In this document: positions 1 through 11,865 of the stretch, piece by piece
How positions within the stretch are numbered: position 1 is the first letter of the stretch
Layout of the letters: each line of letters opens with the position of its first letter
NCBI GenBank assembly: GCA_947044365.1
Contig: OX345636.1
Location: 16,665,115 to 16,729,114, forward strand
Origin: Petrosia ficiformis
Lineage: Eukaryota > Porifera > Demospongiae > Haplosclerida > Petrosiidae
Length of the DNA stretch: 64,000 nt
Reading direction: 5' to 3'
The notes under the pieces: model-generated
Database searches by the model: none
Told to the model about the DNA's origin: nothing
The model's input: the letters and a program-made list of their open reading frames with translations, nothing else
Program-made: the position numbers and the translations under genes

Positions 1-453
1 TCTATCAAATTCATTTTTAAAAGACACAATTATATGATTTTGAAATTCAAATGGTGTTAATAATACAAAATCAAGTTTTAAAGAGTATCGCTGAACCCGG
101 AGACTAATATCCATGGTTACCTAGTATACATGTAGGTCAACATAACGTAAGCTATATAATTATTATTATTAAAATTAATTTTAATTATTATACTTATTGT
201 TATAAGAGGTACACTTCCCAATATCAACAAACAAAAAAAAAAACATACCACCTACTATTCAAGAAAAGGACAACAGTTTACTGCACTAAGAAAACAAGGT
301 CTTTTACTAGCAGCTTCTGATAGCAGACATACAATAGGCCTACACATTCACATATGTACGTCTCAGTCGTCGGTCGCGACGAATACAGCCATGAAGTATA
401 TATGTACGACTACTGTGATAATCAACATTACACATAAAAGGAGCGTAACTTAC

Positions 454-578
454 TTTTTAATCTCAGCTTCAATAGCTGCTATGTCATCATCCACACTAGA
501 GCGTCTTGAGGCAACATGAGCTTTGTAGAAAGCTTCTAGATATCCCTCAGAAAATATATCTTCAATAGTCTTACTCAT
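454..578 (-). CDS. First coding exon of an unrecognised gene (partial)
   Basis: Reading leftward, an ATG at 578 opens 41 codons plus two bases and ends at a perfect donor (GTAAGT, intron starting at 453). The peptide begins MSKTIEDIFSEGYLEAFYK and continues as a mostly charged, probably helical segment rich in Asp, Glu, Ala and Lys. I do not recognise the family. The start lies 281 bases downstream of the Hikeshi stop on the same strand, so the two genes are head-to-tail. The remaining exons would be left of this exon or beyond the window edge; I found no convincing second exon in 1-452. The reading is supported only by an uninterrupted frame, a good start context and the consensus donor. Confidence 0.55.
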
Positions 579-859
579 CTGCTTTTTTCAATGGACGATT
601 CACAGAGCAAAGGATGGTACAATAGCAACAGATCATTAACAAGTATTGGACGATTTCGCCCCTCTTCAGAGATCCTTGACCAGCAAGGGAAGCCCAGTTA
701 CTCCCTAACCACGAGGTTATTCCGGATAAAGGGTAAATATCCGGAAATGAACAGAAAGTGTACATACAATGTTTCATTACTAATACATTTACAGTTTTAC
801 ACTGTAATCAAAAATTACAGGACAAAACATATATATACACATATATACACACACAGGTG

Positions 860-3800
860 CTACATTGTCCTCCAGAAGTTTGGATTAGCTTGTAATCTTC
901 TCAGAAAATTATCATACCAATTCTGAATTGTATTGAGAGGAACATAATTCTCCATTGGATTGATTGGCATCTGTGACATCATCACAGGTGTAACAGCAAA
1001 TGAAGATGCATAATTGAAAAAATTTTCTAACATTTTGTGTGAGAATTCAGTGAAAGAATCCACTGATGATGGCTGTGTGTTCGATGCTGAAGTTTGTTGT
1101 AGTATTTGATCCAAAGGCTCAACAGATATCCCCAGAAGAGCTGTAGTTGAACTCAAATTTCCAAGATTAGCCAGCATAGCTGAACCAAATGGGTTGAGGT
1201 CAGTAGCAGCTGGTTTTACATTTGAAATTTTAAAAATAGCACTCGGTTTCTCATTAGAAATGAAGCCTAATAGCTGCCACACTACTTCATTGGTAGGTGT
1301 TGGCAAACCAAAATATATAGACCCTCCAAATCCATCAGCAAAAGGAATCTCTCCTGTGAGAAATACTACAATGTGATTGATCCCTTCAATTTGTTCTAGT
1401 GTGAAGTAAAATTGATTGGATCCAGCATCTTGAACATTCGTATTAACCTATAAAACAAAGCAAATCTTATTTAGTAACTTCAGTATTATCTATAGGGATA
1501 GTAATCGGCCCATAGTGTTGGTATATGTAAATGTATATTTGCCTATTATACCTAATTAGGAATAGGCAAATATAAGTGTAGTGTAAGCCAGATACAGAAT
1601 TACAGATATACTTGATTGATAGATTCATACTACTACTCAGAATAATACTATTTGTTGAGCATCTTTTCCAGTAGATCATCAGTTTCATTTTCCGGCTAGT
1701 GAAGTGCTTAAAATTAGCAATGCATTTAAGGTGGCACTTGGGTAATTAGCATAATTATTCATTAATCGCATGAAATTCATGTGAAATTGAGAGCTCTATC
1801 TACACAAGATCGACACTGTCTTTAGAGGTCAGTAAGACTATCAAAAATAACCAAGAATGTCTTCTGTAAGTAGAGTTTTTTAAGGGAAATAGCAAGATTT
1901 ACAAGTTGTTGCTCATGAATATGCTAATTACCAGAGCGCCACCTTAAACATAATTATAAAAATGAGTGAACACAGGTATAGCCAATTTTAGTTGTCTATA
2001 ATTACCAGTATCTGAAGTATATGCAAAAAGTAGTATAGGTGCAACACTAATCTATGGAGATAGTAATTATAAATTATACTAGGGGCCCAATAGGAGAGTG
2101 GCACTTGTGATCTAATTTTGGTGCCAGAGTGGTATCTACAACATGTATCTAGAATCTCAAGATTCATATGAACTTTCTATGTTTGCTTGAAGGTGAGTAA
2201 TCACACAAGTGTTTAGCGACTGAGCATTGATCCACAGCTGCTGATTGAATTGGAAAGCAACTAAAATCTGTTCACATTCACAATGACTTCAAAATTAGGA
2301 TATGACATGTACATGATAGTGTTATGTCATTGAGTTAATAGTCTTAATCTGTAACTCGATAATGAAGGGTGATAGGACTTTATAAAAAAAAGAACAGGAA
2401 GAGTAATCATATTAAACATATTTTATCATTTAATTAATGAATTCCTATAAATTAGAAAGTCTTCCAAACAGAGTTTAGTATTGGGAATTTGTTACCAGAA
2501 AATAGAAGTAACACTGACAAACTAGAGTTTGACAAAATGTTTAGTTATAGTATACTGAGTTTCTCAAATTTTAGTTGTAGTTTAATTAACACTAGTATTT
2601 GGCTTACTGTTTTAGTTGTAGATGGATATATACATGTACATGTGTAAATAACTAAAAGTATCCATTGTTTGCCAATTTCATTTTAGTTATTAACTTAAGT
2701 TTTTATTTAACTAAAGTCACAATGTAGTTATAGTTAAATAAAACAACAAACCAGTTTGAGTAAAAACACACAAGGTCTGGTATTCTCTTGTAGTGGGTCG
2801 TCTATGAAGCCAGTCTGCCTAGTGGTTACTATAGTCTCTCTACATGTATTTTAAATTTTGAAAACTTCTTTCCAGTCGATTAGGTTGGTACTTCTTAGGG
2901 GACACCATTAAAAAAATTAACATCATTGTGACATTTAAAAGTAAATGGTTTTTACTAAACTACTAGCATGTGAAAACATTTTCTCCAAAGAACGTTTTCA
3001 GAGAGGGAAGGAAATAATTAATTATTCAACATCCTAAGTTACACGCAAGTCAAAGTATAGACAATAATAATTTTAATTTTATCTACCAATCAGTACCAGA
3101 GTTAGTTAATACATTTATTCATCAAAAAATGAGCCCATAATAATACTATCATACAACATACACATGTACATGTAATTTCTATAGGAAGTTTGAGGTGGGT
3201 GGATTATTATAACTTGAACTGAGGATCAGCAATCATGGCCAATAGAACTGACAATCATGTGACCTCTTGCTGGGATGGTAGAGCAAAAAATTGCAGTCAC
3301 TGTTAAAGAGTCTGTGTTTACACTCCTAGCAATGGGACTGGAATGTTTGCACTTACAGTCTCAGTATTCAGTAACAATGAATATATTTATCTGTTGGAAT
3401 TGGCTGAGGTAATTATAGCATATTCACGAAACAGCTTTTTTTCACAACAAAACGCCACTCACAGAAGAAGTTCTTGGTTACTTTAGATAGTCTTACTGAA
3501 CTCTGCACACAAAAACCGATCTTGCACTCTCTGTATCACAGCAAATTTATGATATTTCTTTCAACTGGAGGTAAATTATTTGATGACTCTACCACGGCTA
3601 CAGATATGAAGCTTGTCTTACACTCATAATGTACCGTAGTCTATCCAACAAATATTAAATACACCTTCTAGGATCTCTGAAATGAGCATTCCACTATGTA
3701 AAATGTACAGTGGCTCAATTAATAAATTGTAAAATCGAACCATTGTCAAACACTTCAGTCTTTAACTACTGGTTTTCAAAATTTCAGAGCAATTGAGCAT

Positions 3801-4297
3801 GTGGATAATATTACATGTAAGAACAAGTTACCTAAATATCCAGTATTACTGAAATCAGCAGATATTACCTAGTCACCACCTTAATGAATTGGTTCATCAT
3901 AAAATAAACTAACAATGACATGATCACTTATAAGGGAAACACATGTGCGTGGTTCTCTTATAAGTGATTGTGTCAGTTAGTTTCATTTCGTTACAAATTT
4001 AAGATACAACAGTAACAAGAATACCAAACATGACTCAAACAATCACGATAGGGAAGGTAGGGTGGATTACAGTATGCTAATCACCATCTTAATGAATTGG
4101 TTCCTCATAAAATGATGACACAATCATGTATGGTATCTCATTAATTAAATTTTAATTAATTTTTGAGACTATGGTCACTTTCAAAACGGTCTACTAACAT
4201 CAATAATAAAAATTATTATATATTACAAATTTAATATACAACAGTAATAATAATAGTTAATACTTACAAGTCTTCCTGAAGCAAGAATACCAAACAT
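860..4297 (-). CDS. HIKESHI: Hikeshi (OPI10 / C11orf73) nuclear import carrier, two exons
   Basis: Exon 1 is 4268-4297 (10 codons, MFGILASGRL) with donor GTAAGT. Exon 2 is 860-1447, after an acceptor ending TTATAG, with the stop TAG at 860-862. The junction is phase 0 and gives a 205-residue protein; human Hikeshi is 197. Recognition rests on family blocks: the N-terminal MFG..A.GRL, then INHIVVFLTGEIPF, a glycine-rich GFGGSIYF, VWQLLGFISNEKPSAIFK, SSVDSFTEFSHKML and a C-terminal WYDNFLRRLQANPNFW. Hikeshi carries ATP-bound Hsp70 through nuclear pores during heat stress by binding FG-nucleoporins; this is family knowledge. The tiny first exon is easy to miss because it is 2.8 kb from the second. 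No canonical AATAAA is visible between the stop and the next gene at 578. Confidence 0.93.
1726..1947. mobile_element. 222-bp TTAA-flanked MITE in the Hikeshi intron
   Basis: The segment is bounded by TTAA at both ends (1726-1729 and 1944-1947), followed inward by near-matching inverted termini about 25 bases long. Each begins GGTGGC and contains GGTAATTAGCATA, with a few mismatches between ends. It has no coding capacity. TTAA target duplication is typical of piggyBac-class transposition, and a piggyBac-type transposase relic occurs at 55975-57399 of this window. Confidence 0.75.
2540..2755. repeat. TTTTAGTTA-rich dispersed repeat, copy 1
   Basis: This AT-rich segment is made of repeated TTTTAGTTA / TAACTAAA motifs on both strands and ends with AAAACAAC. 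Related segments lie at 11364-11600 and 33263-33527; the last has clear inverted termini, so this is probably an old member of the same non-autonomous element family. The left boundary is approximate. Confidence 0.5.
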
Positions 4298-4320
4298 GAC
4301 TCTAACAATCACGATCAAAT
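3870..4320. repeat. Local tandem duplication containing Hikeshi exon 1 and a broken copy of it
   Basis: Unit A (about 3870-4056) and unit B (about 4074-4320) share the block CTTAATGAATTGGTTC.TCAT, an ATACAACAGTAA block and the sequence around the Hikeshi start. Unit B holds the functional exon 1. Unit A keeps the ATG and the first codons (MFGIL) but has lost the rest of the exon and its donor, and soon meets a stop. Unit A therefore lies in the Hikeshi intron as an exon-1 relic. Confidence 0.7.
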
Positions 4321-4444
4321 TACACAAAATTTAATAATTATTATTATTACTAATTATTAATTTTGCAAAAGGCGTGGTTGCTTTCTGGCCTGAAATTAAT
4401 TGCTGATTCTGCCATTGATAATTCTGCCTAGAAGTAATAATCCT
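4298..4444. promoter_or_regulatory. Probable divergent promoter of Hikeshi and PAQR copy 1, with PAQR 5' leader exon
   Basis: The interval runs from the Hikeshi ATG (4297, minus) to a consensus splice donor at 4445 (GTAAGT, plus). It contains AAAGGCGTGG near 4368, also present upstream of PAQR copy 2 at about 8357. The sequence around the donor (CCT|GTAAGT then AGTAGTGTATGATTTATA) is conserved with the region ending at 8494 and more weakly with 16538. This suggests a non-coding first exon spliced to the acceptor at 6511-6512. The transcription start was not determined. Confidence 0.5.
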
Positions 4445-6512
4445 GTAAGTTATAGTAGTGTATGATTTATACATCCCTTTCACAACATCTGTGTATTGTG
4501 TGTGTTATAGTTGAAATCTACAATCTAAAATAATTATGCACTTCCTGCAGATACTTTTTGATGCCTAGGCTAGCTAGTTTGTAAAAGCCGTGGCAAAGCT
4601 CACATTATGCATTAACTGTGACACACTTAATTGTTAAATTGAGTTTGGAATGTGTATTAAATTCCTCAAAGCACTTTTAATTAATTAAACATGTATATAC
4701 TATTGCTTGAGACCCGCCCCTTTCATACAATACTATATAACAGTCTGAGCAAATGTGGAGGATTTTGTGAGAGATAGTTTCACTTGGATATGATAATGAT
4801 GTGATTAAAAACAAGCAGTTATTAAATCTGCATTTTTCATTTCTTAGCCCTATGATACCTGTATGTCTCTACCCCCAGCCCCCATCCCACAAAAATTTTC
4901 AAATCCATGTTTTCTTCCCCTTGACAAATTTACTAAATGAAAGTCTAAGTGCATGTGTGTGCTAATACATCAATTGTAACCATATTACAAAGAAAATAGT
5001 AAGTAAGTAAACAAGGTGGTGTTTTTATCTGGTCACTGATATGCTCCTGGTTGTGCTAATATTTGCATTCCATTCTCACAAATGATTTTTACTAGACAGA
5101 TCCCTTTCAAGTTTTGAGAAGGGGGTGGTTTCTAGACATTTCTTGAACTTCGAAGATGTAAACAGATATTAACAACTCTGGATATAAGCTTATATATGGA
5201 TGTAAAGTTCTAATATCTTTTAAATGAACCTATTTAAGTACATATTATTACATTTGGAAACCCAGTAGTTCACCCACCAACCCTTGAATGGCTTCACAAG
5301 ATGAAAAAGCATAGAAGTATGAATATGTGTTAGATATTAACCTACCTAGTGTGCTATGACCATATAATACCTGTGAGAAAACTGATTGAAGGCAAAGCTC
5401 AAGACCGCTTTTCCAAAGGTGATGCTAGGTTAGATAATTTGAACAATGCCTTGGGTCTGTACTTCACAAGAAGTAGTAGTCGTGATGTCAACAATTGTAG
5501 TAAGTGAAGTTAAGAGTTGGTGTTTTGAGCGTTATAACTCCCATGATATAACCATAGAGATATGCATAACATTTTCATGGGGGGAATGACCCAACATCAC
5601 CCTATGATGATTTGCCTTCACATAATCTTCTGTTATCCATACATAAAAATTCCTGTATGACATAGCAACAAGAAAGGAATCTACTTTGCCTTATTTTTTA
5701 AAGGGGTGTACATGTACATGTACAACTAACTTTTTACAGGCAGCCATTTAAAAACAAGGAGTGATTGCTTTGTGGTAGTTATTCTTTGCTGGCTTCCTCA
5801 TGTCTCAGTTTTAGCTGAAACCAAATGACTTATTTTAATTCTTTGGTTTCCACTCTTCTTACTTCTAAGGGTTCTTCATAACTTACATGTACAATATCTT
5901 TCAGGTAGAATAGCAATTACTTACACTTTATTCTCGCTGGTACTGTAATCTCAGCTTGCATTCTTTTGTGCCACTTCCATTTATTTACTTTATCGGATGT
6001 CATAACTTCCTTATAACTATGTGTATGTAAGGAAAGTTACATGTATGTGATACAAGCCTATGTATATACATGTATATAATTATTATATTGTGTATGTGAC
6101 TATGTGTGTGACTGTGTGTACATGTTTTATTTCAGCTCTTTAAGATTATTCCCTTGCTGAATAGTGTCAGGATAAAATTTCAGGATAGCAATGTTTGATT
6201 TCTAATTGTACAACAAAAACAGTACATTGTACATAGTGGAATGCTTGTTTCAGGGATCTTTATTAAGGTCTCCACAGCAATGGTGCGTAAATTCGCACTT
6301 GTAAGTGCATGTATCATTAGAGATAGGAATTGTACACCCAGGTCAGCAGGCCAGTACTCAATTTAAAGTCTCCAAAGAAAAGGCAGAAAAACTCTAAGCC
6401 CCCTTCTGAAAAAACCTGCTAGAAAGTACATGTACATTTTCATTTAATAATAAATTCGTATAGTATATATATAGGTGTTTGTGTTATTATTATTCGCATC
6501 ATTATTCTACAG
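4445..6512 (+). other. Predicted 5' intron of PAQR copy 1, non-coding
   Basis: The stretch is 2.07 kb between the conserved donor and the acceptor TTCTACAG. I see no open frame with recognisable product. Around 5800-6010 it shares blocks with 10750-10930 in the equivalent intron of copy 2 (TTTTAGCTGAAACCAAATGA/AGCC, GCTGG.ACTGTAAT, TCAGATGTCATAA), so the duplication unit included the intron. The rest is AT-rich unique sequence with short ACATGTACATGT runs. Confidence 0.45.
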
Positions 6513-6530
6513 GTGTTGAATACTGAAGAA

Positions 6531-7520
6531 ATGACAAAAGATAGTCTACTTCATCGTGACGCAATATCAAGAGTATTTTGGGAGCCATATATCATCACAG
6601 GGTATAGAAAAACAAACACCTCATTCTGGGAATGTGTGAAATACACCTGTGTAATGCATAATGATGTTGGAAACTTCTGGTCACATTTCATACCAGTCAT
6701 ATTATGGTTAATTTGGTTGTGGAGATTATCTGATAGTTTGGATTTTTCTGACCCATTTTGGTATCCTTTGGTATGTATTTGGATTGGAGGGTGTTCCTAT
6801 GGATTATGTTCAAGCATAGCACATGCACTGGCTTGCAAGTCATTGGAGACTCGTCAAATTGCATTCATGATCGACTATCAAGGCATCTCTTTGTATAGTA
6901 TAGGAGGTTGTATAGGGTACTACTTCTATGAACGACCATTGGATAATGTGTTATATCAATATAAATGGACATTAATAATAGCTTATGTTGTTATCTGCTG
7001 CATAGCTACATTGCAATGTAGTTTATCAAGATTCTTTTGGGAAAAGCAACGTTACTTGATGCGAGCAGGATCTTATGTACTTCCATATAACGCAGCTCTG
7101 ATGCCATTTTTTTTGCGAATGTTCACTTGTATTTGGACTGGTGAACAATGTATTACTGAAACACTTCCCTACCACTTGATGGCATTTTCATCCTCCTTAA
7201 TAATGATATTCTTTTTTGTTTCTAAACTTCCGGAAAAAAAATTTCCGGGAAAATTTGACTATTTTTTCCATAGTCATCAAATTTTCCATATTGCAGCAGC
7301 TATCATGACCTCATTGCAATTCTACGTAAATTATCGTGATGCAAATATTCGTCACAGTATGTTAACTATGGATCCTTACTATATTCCTGATGTTTATACA
7401 ACATTCATACCATTCCTAATAGTGACTATAGTTGGGTTTTCAATCGTTGCAATTTTAGGTTTTCTTGTTATGAAAGGAATTTTACGGAGTAATAAAGGTG
7501 AAAGGGTGAAGACTCGATAA
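6531..7520 (+). CDS. PAQR family seven-helix receptor, copy 1 (membrane progestin receptor-like)
   Basis: This is a 329-residue protein in one coding exon. The exon begins at 6513 after an acceptor; I place the start at the ATG at 6531 because the upstream bases GTGTTGAATACTGAAGAA look like spliced leader-exon sequence shared by the copies. PAQR hallmarks in order are EPYIITGYR (18-26), MHNDVGNFWSHF (42-53), SSIAHALACKS (94-104, His98), MIDYQGIS (113-120, Asp115), PEKKFPGKFDYFFHSHQIFH (234-253, His249 and His253). The three His and the Asp correspond to the zinc-site residues of adiponectin receptors. FPGKFDY.. HSHQ.FH is most like the vertebrate PAQR5/7/8 membrane progestin receptors. Length also fits (330-354 in human). 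It should reside in the plasma membrane; the ligand is unknown. AATAAA lies at 7732-7737. Confidence 0.93.
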   Translation: MTKDSLLHRDAISRVFWEPYIITGYRKTNTSFWECVKYTCVMHNDVGNFWSHFIPVILWLIWLWRLSDSLDFSDPFWYPLVCIWIGGCSYGLCSSIAHALACKSLETRQIAFMIDYQGISLYSIGGCIGYYFYERPLDNVLYQYKWTLIIAYVVICCIATLQCSLSRFFWEKQRYLMRAGSYVLPYNAALMPFFLRMFTCIWTGEQCITETLPYHLMAFSSSLIMIFFFVSKLPEKKFPGKFDYFFHSHQIFHIAAAIMTSLQFYVNYRDANIRHSMLTMDPYYIPDVYTTFIPFLIVTIVGFSIVAILGFLVMKGILRSNKGERVKTR

Positions 7521-8339
7521 TACAAACCCATTCTATTCTTGATATAAATTTATTTTAAGTGCTGTCTTTAGGAAATTTGCTTTTAATTAGTAGGCATAAT
7601 AATTTAAGACTAATAAGACTTTGTTGCAAACATTTTTGTACTCCTAATTATATTTATTTCTAAAACTTTTATTGTCAAAATTTCTGTATGAATGCAATGA
7701 TTTGAGTATACAAGTGGATGGATGGAGTTTAAATAAAGGGCCAGTGTTCCGTATATATAATAGGTGTAGTTACTTTTATAATTTTGGTTGATATTCAGAA
7801 GAAACATGCATTAGGTACAGTATGTTATCATAGGTATAGTCAAACAACATTTAATATTAAAAATCCAGGAAGTGAGCTCAAAATGACAGTAGCAGGGGTT
7901 GGAGTGTTTCTAGCAAAGATAGTTGGCGTGGAGAAGAGGACCTTTTTTCAGATTTTAAACCTAATGACAAGGGATGCTATTGTTTGGTTCGCTAGACCCT
8001 CAGTATGGTTTGTCAACTATGCTGAATTACACCCATGATAACATATATAATGTACCAGACTTGAGTGGATGCTGTGCTTGCATTAAAATTGGTAAACAAG
8101 TTTGAGGTGATTGTTAGATTGCTCAGGAGGTCTAAAATTTAGCAAAGAACATGCAGCATCTGTGATGCTGAGCCACACCTTACACAAAGTTATGCTTGAT
8201 TGAGGTGGGTGTGGTTATAATAATGCATACCTAAATCATTAATCATTACTAGAGTTAATTGTATTCATTCTTTGTTTACATCTAGCGAATGGGCGGGGCA
8301 GCGTACCAACTTAACAAAGATAACTGGTCACAAAAATTT
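7521..8339 (+). other. Non-coding stretch between PAQR copy 1 and the leader of copy 2
   Basis: It contains the copy 1 3' UTR with AATAAA at 7732-7737. An 84-codon open frame at 7784-8038 has no recognisable similarity and is probably chance. No RNA gene or clear mobile element is visible. Confidence 0.4.
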
Positions 8340-8494
8340 AATTTGGAATTTATAAAAGGCGTGGTATTTCTTTACCGGAAGTTGAACTAAAGCTCGAACT
8401 GAAGGCAGTGCGTCCACTCAATGGTGGTGAACTGGTGATTTTTTAATGAACTGAAGCTTATTCTGATTAGAAATTTGCCTAAAAGTAAAATACT
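8340..8494 (+). promoter_or_regulatory. Candidate promoter and leader exon of PAQR copy 2
   Basis: This region resembles 4350-4444: AAAGGCGTGG near the start, GAT..TGCCT.AAAGTAA further on, then a consensus donor at 8495 (GTAAGT) followed by AAAGTAGTGTATGATTTATA. Conservation between two copies several kb apart suggests that a 5' leader exon was duplicated with the coding exon. The exon's own start cannot be read from sequence alone. Confidence 0.5.
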
Positions 8495-9396
8495 GTAAGT
8501 TTAAAAGTAGTGTATGATTTATATTATTATATCCCTCTCATAACGTTTGTGTAATTTACATTGTGAAATGTTTATACAGTATGGCTGGTGCAGCCCCTCC
8601 TATACTACGAAATGGGGGTCTGGGGAACTGTAGTGTCAGTCTGTGCCACAATAGCATTATCATTCCCAATAATTATATATATTATATATATATAATTATA
8701 TATATATATATAATAGAAGTTGCTCAAACTCATTTTTTTCTCCTTTGCCCATTGCACACTCAGCAATAATTGCAAGCTTAAAAATGACTCCACTCAAGTA
8801 ATCACGGTGGTGGAGCTGAAACACGATTACACATTGTATTAGTCTGGCTGCCCCGCCATCTGCTTATCAAGGAATGGCCTGGGAACACTGATATATGAAA
8901 GTTGTTTTGTTACATCTATGATTGCAGTAGTTGCATGATTATTGCATACCAATGATGCAAGAAGAGAATGAATACAATTAACCCTACAAATAAATCTAGT
9001 AATGAATTTTTTTTATTATGCAATATGAATAGGAGAGAGTTTCTGTAGCTTCTGCCACAGTTGTAGTAGAAATCTGAGCTACAAAGAATTTAAAAAACTA
9101 CAAAATTAGATCATAGACCCACTTGCTTTTGTCAGGTAATAATGTTTTCACCATTATTCCTAATGGATTTCAAAATATTATCCATACCTGCCATTATTTG
9201 ATAGCCACAAGACAGACCTGTCTATAGTGTTTATTGCTAATAGTGATTTTATTGAAACACCAGGCAAGAGAAACTAAGCTCAGTAACTATGCCAGAAGTT
9301 GATTATTCTGTCCAAACCCAAGCTTCTAGAGCATTCCTACAGAACAATTTCAATATAGCAGTCCTCCATTTTCTATGAGAGGTGGAGCAGCCGGAC

Positions 9397-9632
9397 TAAA
9401 GTCTGCATCACATAATGACATAAAGCCTTGTGTTTCTTTGTGTGCAATAAAATTACTGTGTTGTAAAACACAATGCACTTCTTTCAATGCCGTCAGATCA
9501 ATATAATGCGACGATAGATCTGATTAATATTTTGCCGTCAGCTCTGTTGCGTTTCACCAATCAGTTTTTAGAAATTTCACATCGCAATGGACACAACACA
9601 AGGCTTTATGCCATTATGTGAATCAGCCTTAA
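9397..9632. mobile_element. MITE with 30-bp inverted termini, family member A
   Basis: Left and right ends are inverted copies containing CACATAATG.CATAAAGCC and CTTGTG. The interior includes GCCGTCAG..C and ACCAATCAGTTTT. A second, diverged member with the same interior order lies at 63275-63494. Neither encodes protein. Confidence 0.75.
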
Positions 9633-10958
9633 CATTGCATAAGCTTGAAGAGAGGTAGTCTGGACTACATAGATCTGTTAATAAATATGGTTTTCTAATC
9701 AAAGTACTAGAGTCACAAAAACACAATTGTTAACACAACTCATACATTTGTATTTACAGTTGCAAGGAATATAAATTGTCTTAACACAGGTTGTGATTAC
9801 AGGCATACTTATGCATTATGCTTTGTACCAATAATTTAAAGCCAAAATAGTTGCCTTCCTTACCCACAATCCTTTCTTGGGAAATTAAATTATGTGGTTG
9901 AGGGTCTTCATGTTTTAAGGTTTTATTAGTTGATATCAAACATGAAATATAACAATTACATTATGGCCAGGATTGGCAGGATATTGAAACTAACAACCCA
10001 ATTTAAATGTTTTGGTGTCATGACCATAATAGGATGAGTGCTACTTTAAATCCTTGCAACTGCAATAACCTATCTTTGTTGCTGTATGAGGAGAAACATA
10101 TCTAGATGATTACAAAGTTGTTGAAAATGAAATTGAGTTTACTATTCTGACTAAAACACAATGCAGGGTCTATTCTTTTAGAAATAATGCCGCCGTTATT
10201 CTATCATATTCTTCTATGCTGATGAGTCCTATTATGGTCAAAATTATGCCAGCATAATTCATCAATGGCTAGTAACACACCTAGTAGTTTTGGGCATCAA
10301 TATATGATCTCCCAATCACATTATTCCAAAAACGTAAAACTATGTATTAGAAAATCGAGTGCTCAGCAAGAAGCTGTGGATGTGAAGAACATTTAGCGTT
10401 GGTATAGCTGGTGCCAACATGCAATGGGGTCGCTTTGTTTGCCCTAGTTGCTATCAAAAGAGGAAAAACCCTATATTTGAATTAATCTACAAAGCACTCG
10501 GGGACTTTCAAGTCCCGGTAAGCAATTTGCTAGAAGTAGTACTCCATGTTAAAAAAGCAGCCACATTTGGGGTACAGAAAGTGAACGGTGGCCAAGATAT
10601 CTGCAGCAGAGACACCAGTGTTGGAAATGAAAAGAATTGTGAAAAACAAGCTCAATCCTTTAACTTTATTATTAATTGACAGTGAATTAGTGTTCCATGG
10701 CCACAAAAACTAGTTATAATGTTTCTTAATGAAATTGAGGTTTAACAAATTAATTTAGCTGAAACCAAATAGCCTAATTTAGTTCTTGTACAGCTTAAAA
10801 CGTCTGTCGGCTAAAACAGCAATTAGATACAGTTTCCAAGACACTTTGTTCTTGCTGGCACTGTAATATGAGCTTGCACTGTTTTACATGCCACTCCATT
10901 AATTGATGATGCCTCAGATGTCATAAGTAACTTCCACAACACCATATATAGGATGATA

Positions 10959-10964
10959 CATATA

Positions 10965-11005
<41 letters not shown>
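10959..11005. repeat. (TA)n microsatellite
   Basis: This is a nearly pure TA run interrupted by ACATATA, directly abutting the hairpin element at 11011-11142. Confidence 0.9.
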
Positions 11006-11010
11006 GTATT

Positions 11011-11142
11011 ATATATAACATGTTTCAGAGGTCTATACGCGTTATATAAACCTGCCACAAGGTAAGATATCACCCGAGGGTGATATCATCTGAGTTGGCA
11101 GGTTTATATAACGCATATAGACAGATGAAACATGTTATATCT
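11011..11142. repeat. Near-perfect palindrome (hairpin element)
   Basis: The arms pair over almost the whole length: ATAACATGTTTCA and TATATAAACCTGCCA on the left against TGGCAGGTTTATATA and TGAAACATGTTAT on the right, with GATATCACCC|GAGGGTGATATC at the centre. It lies in TA-rich sequence, like the hairpins near 34.9, 35.2, 35.7, 57.1 and 57.8 kb. It is followed by a weaker inverted pair with GAATGAGATTCATA (from about 11154) and TATGAATCTCATTA (to about 11342). Confidence 0.85.
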
Positions 11143-11363
11143 GATATATTTTAGAATGAGATTCATACCTTGGATTGTCCTGCAAGAGATTGTCATTGAG
11201 TCTGTAAGAAATCGCCGTCGAGTTTCACAAGGTTGATATTTTACAAGGTTGATTTTTAAAATATCAACCTATTTTGAGGTTTATATGAGAAATATAAACT
11301 TACACGCCCCATAGAAATGTATGGGCTATGAATCTCATTATGAGATATAATATATATATATAT

Positions 11364-11600
11364 AATAGTGTTGTTTTAGTTAACTATAACTATAACTAAA
11401 ACCCTTTTTAGTAAGGTATTATGACTTTTAGTTAACTAAACTACAACTAAATTACAGGTCTACTGTAATAACTATAACTAACTAAAATGAAAATTGGCCA
11501 ATAATGGGCACTTTTAGTTACTTAACTAAAACTAAAACCCTTTTAGTAAGCCTATATTAACTGAAGTTTAAAAGTAGTCTGAAACCCAACAACCTTTTAT
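11364..11600. repeat. TTTTAGTTA-rich dispersed repeat, copy 2
   Basis: It begins TAGTGTTGTTTTAGTTAACT, the same terminus as the element at 33263, and consists of iterated TTTTAGTTA/TAACTAAAA motifs. It has no coding capacity. The right end is approximate. Confidence 0.65.
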
Positions 11601-11865
11601 ATAGTAACTATAATTATGTTAGCATGTTATCATGATTGCTATAGAATACCATTGAATCACAAGAATTTTTTCTAACTTTGAGTTTAACAGATATATGTAT
11701 GTATAATTATGTAAACAAGTGTTTTAATTTGGAAAAATGGTAAAGTAAAAGTATCAATGTATACTTGGTCCCATGTCTGATCCTTTTAAGAAGTTATTTA
11801 GATTATATTATTGTTATTATCATCATTATGATTAGTTATATCGACAGGTGTTGAATACTGGAGAC

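Larger units (their letters stand above)
8495..11847 (+). other. Predicted 5' intron of PAQR copy 2, repeat-rich
   Basis: The stretch is 3.35 kb with no recognised gene. It holds a TA-rich run at 8675-8715, a MITE at 9397-9632, a segment at 10290-10400 that reappears upstream of PAQR copy 4 (22455-22590), intron blocks conserved with copy 1 (10750-10930), a (TA)n tract, a hairpin element and a TTAGTTA-type repeat. An 86-codon open frame at 10419-10679 has no recognisable product. Confidence 0.45.

Noticed and set aside
7784..8038. 84-codon open frame after PAQR copy 1
   Set aside because: No recognisable product, no splice or poly(A) signals of its own, and not conserved after the other PAQR copies.
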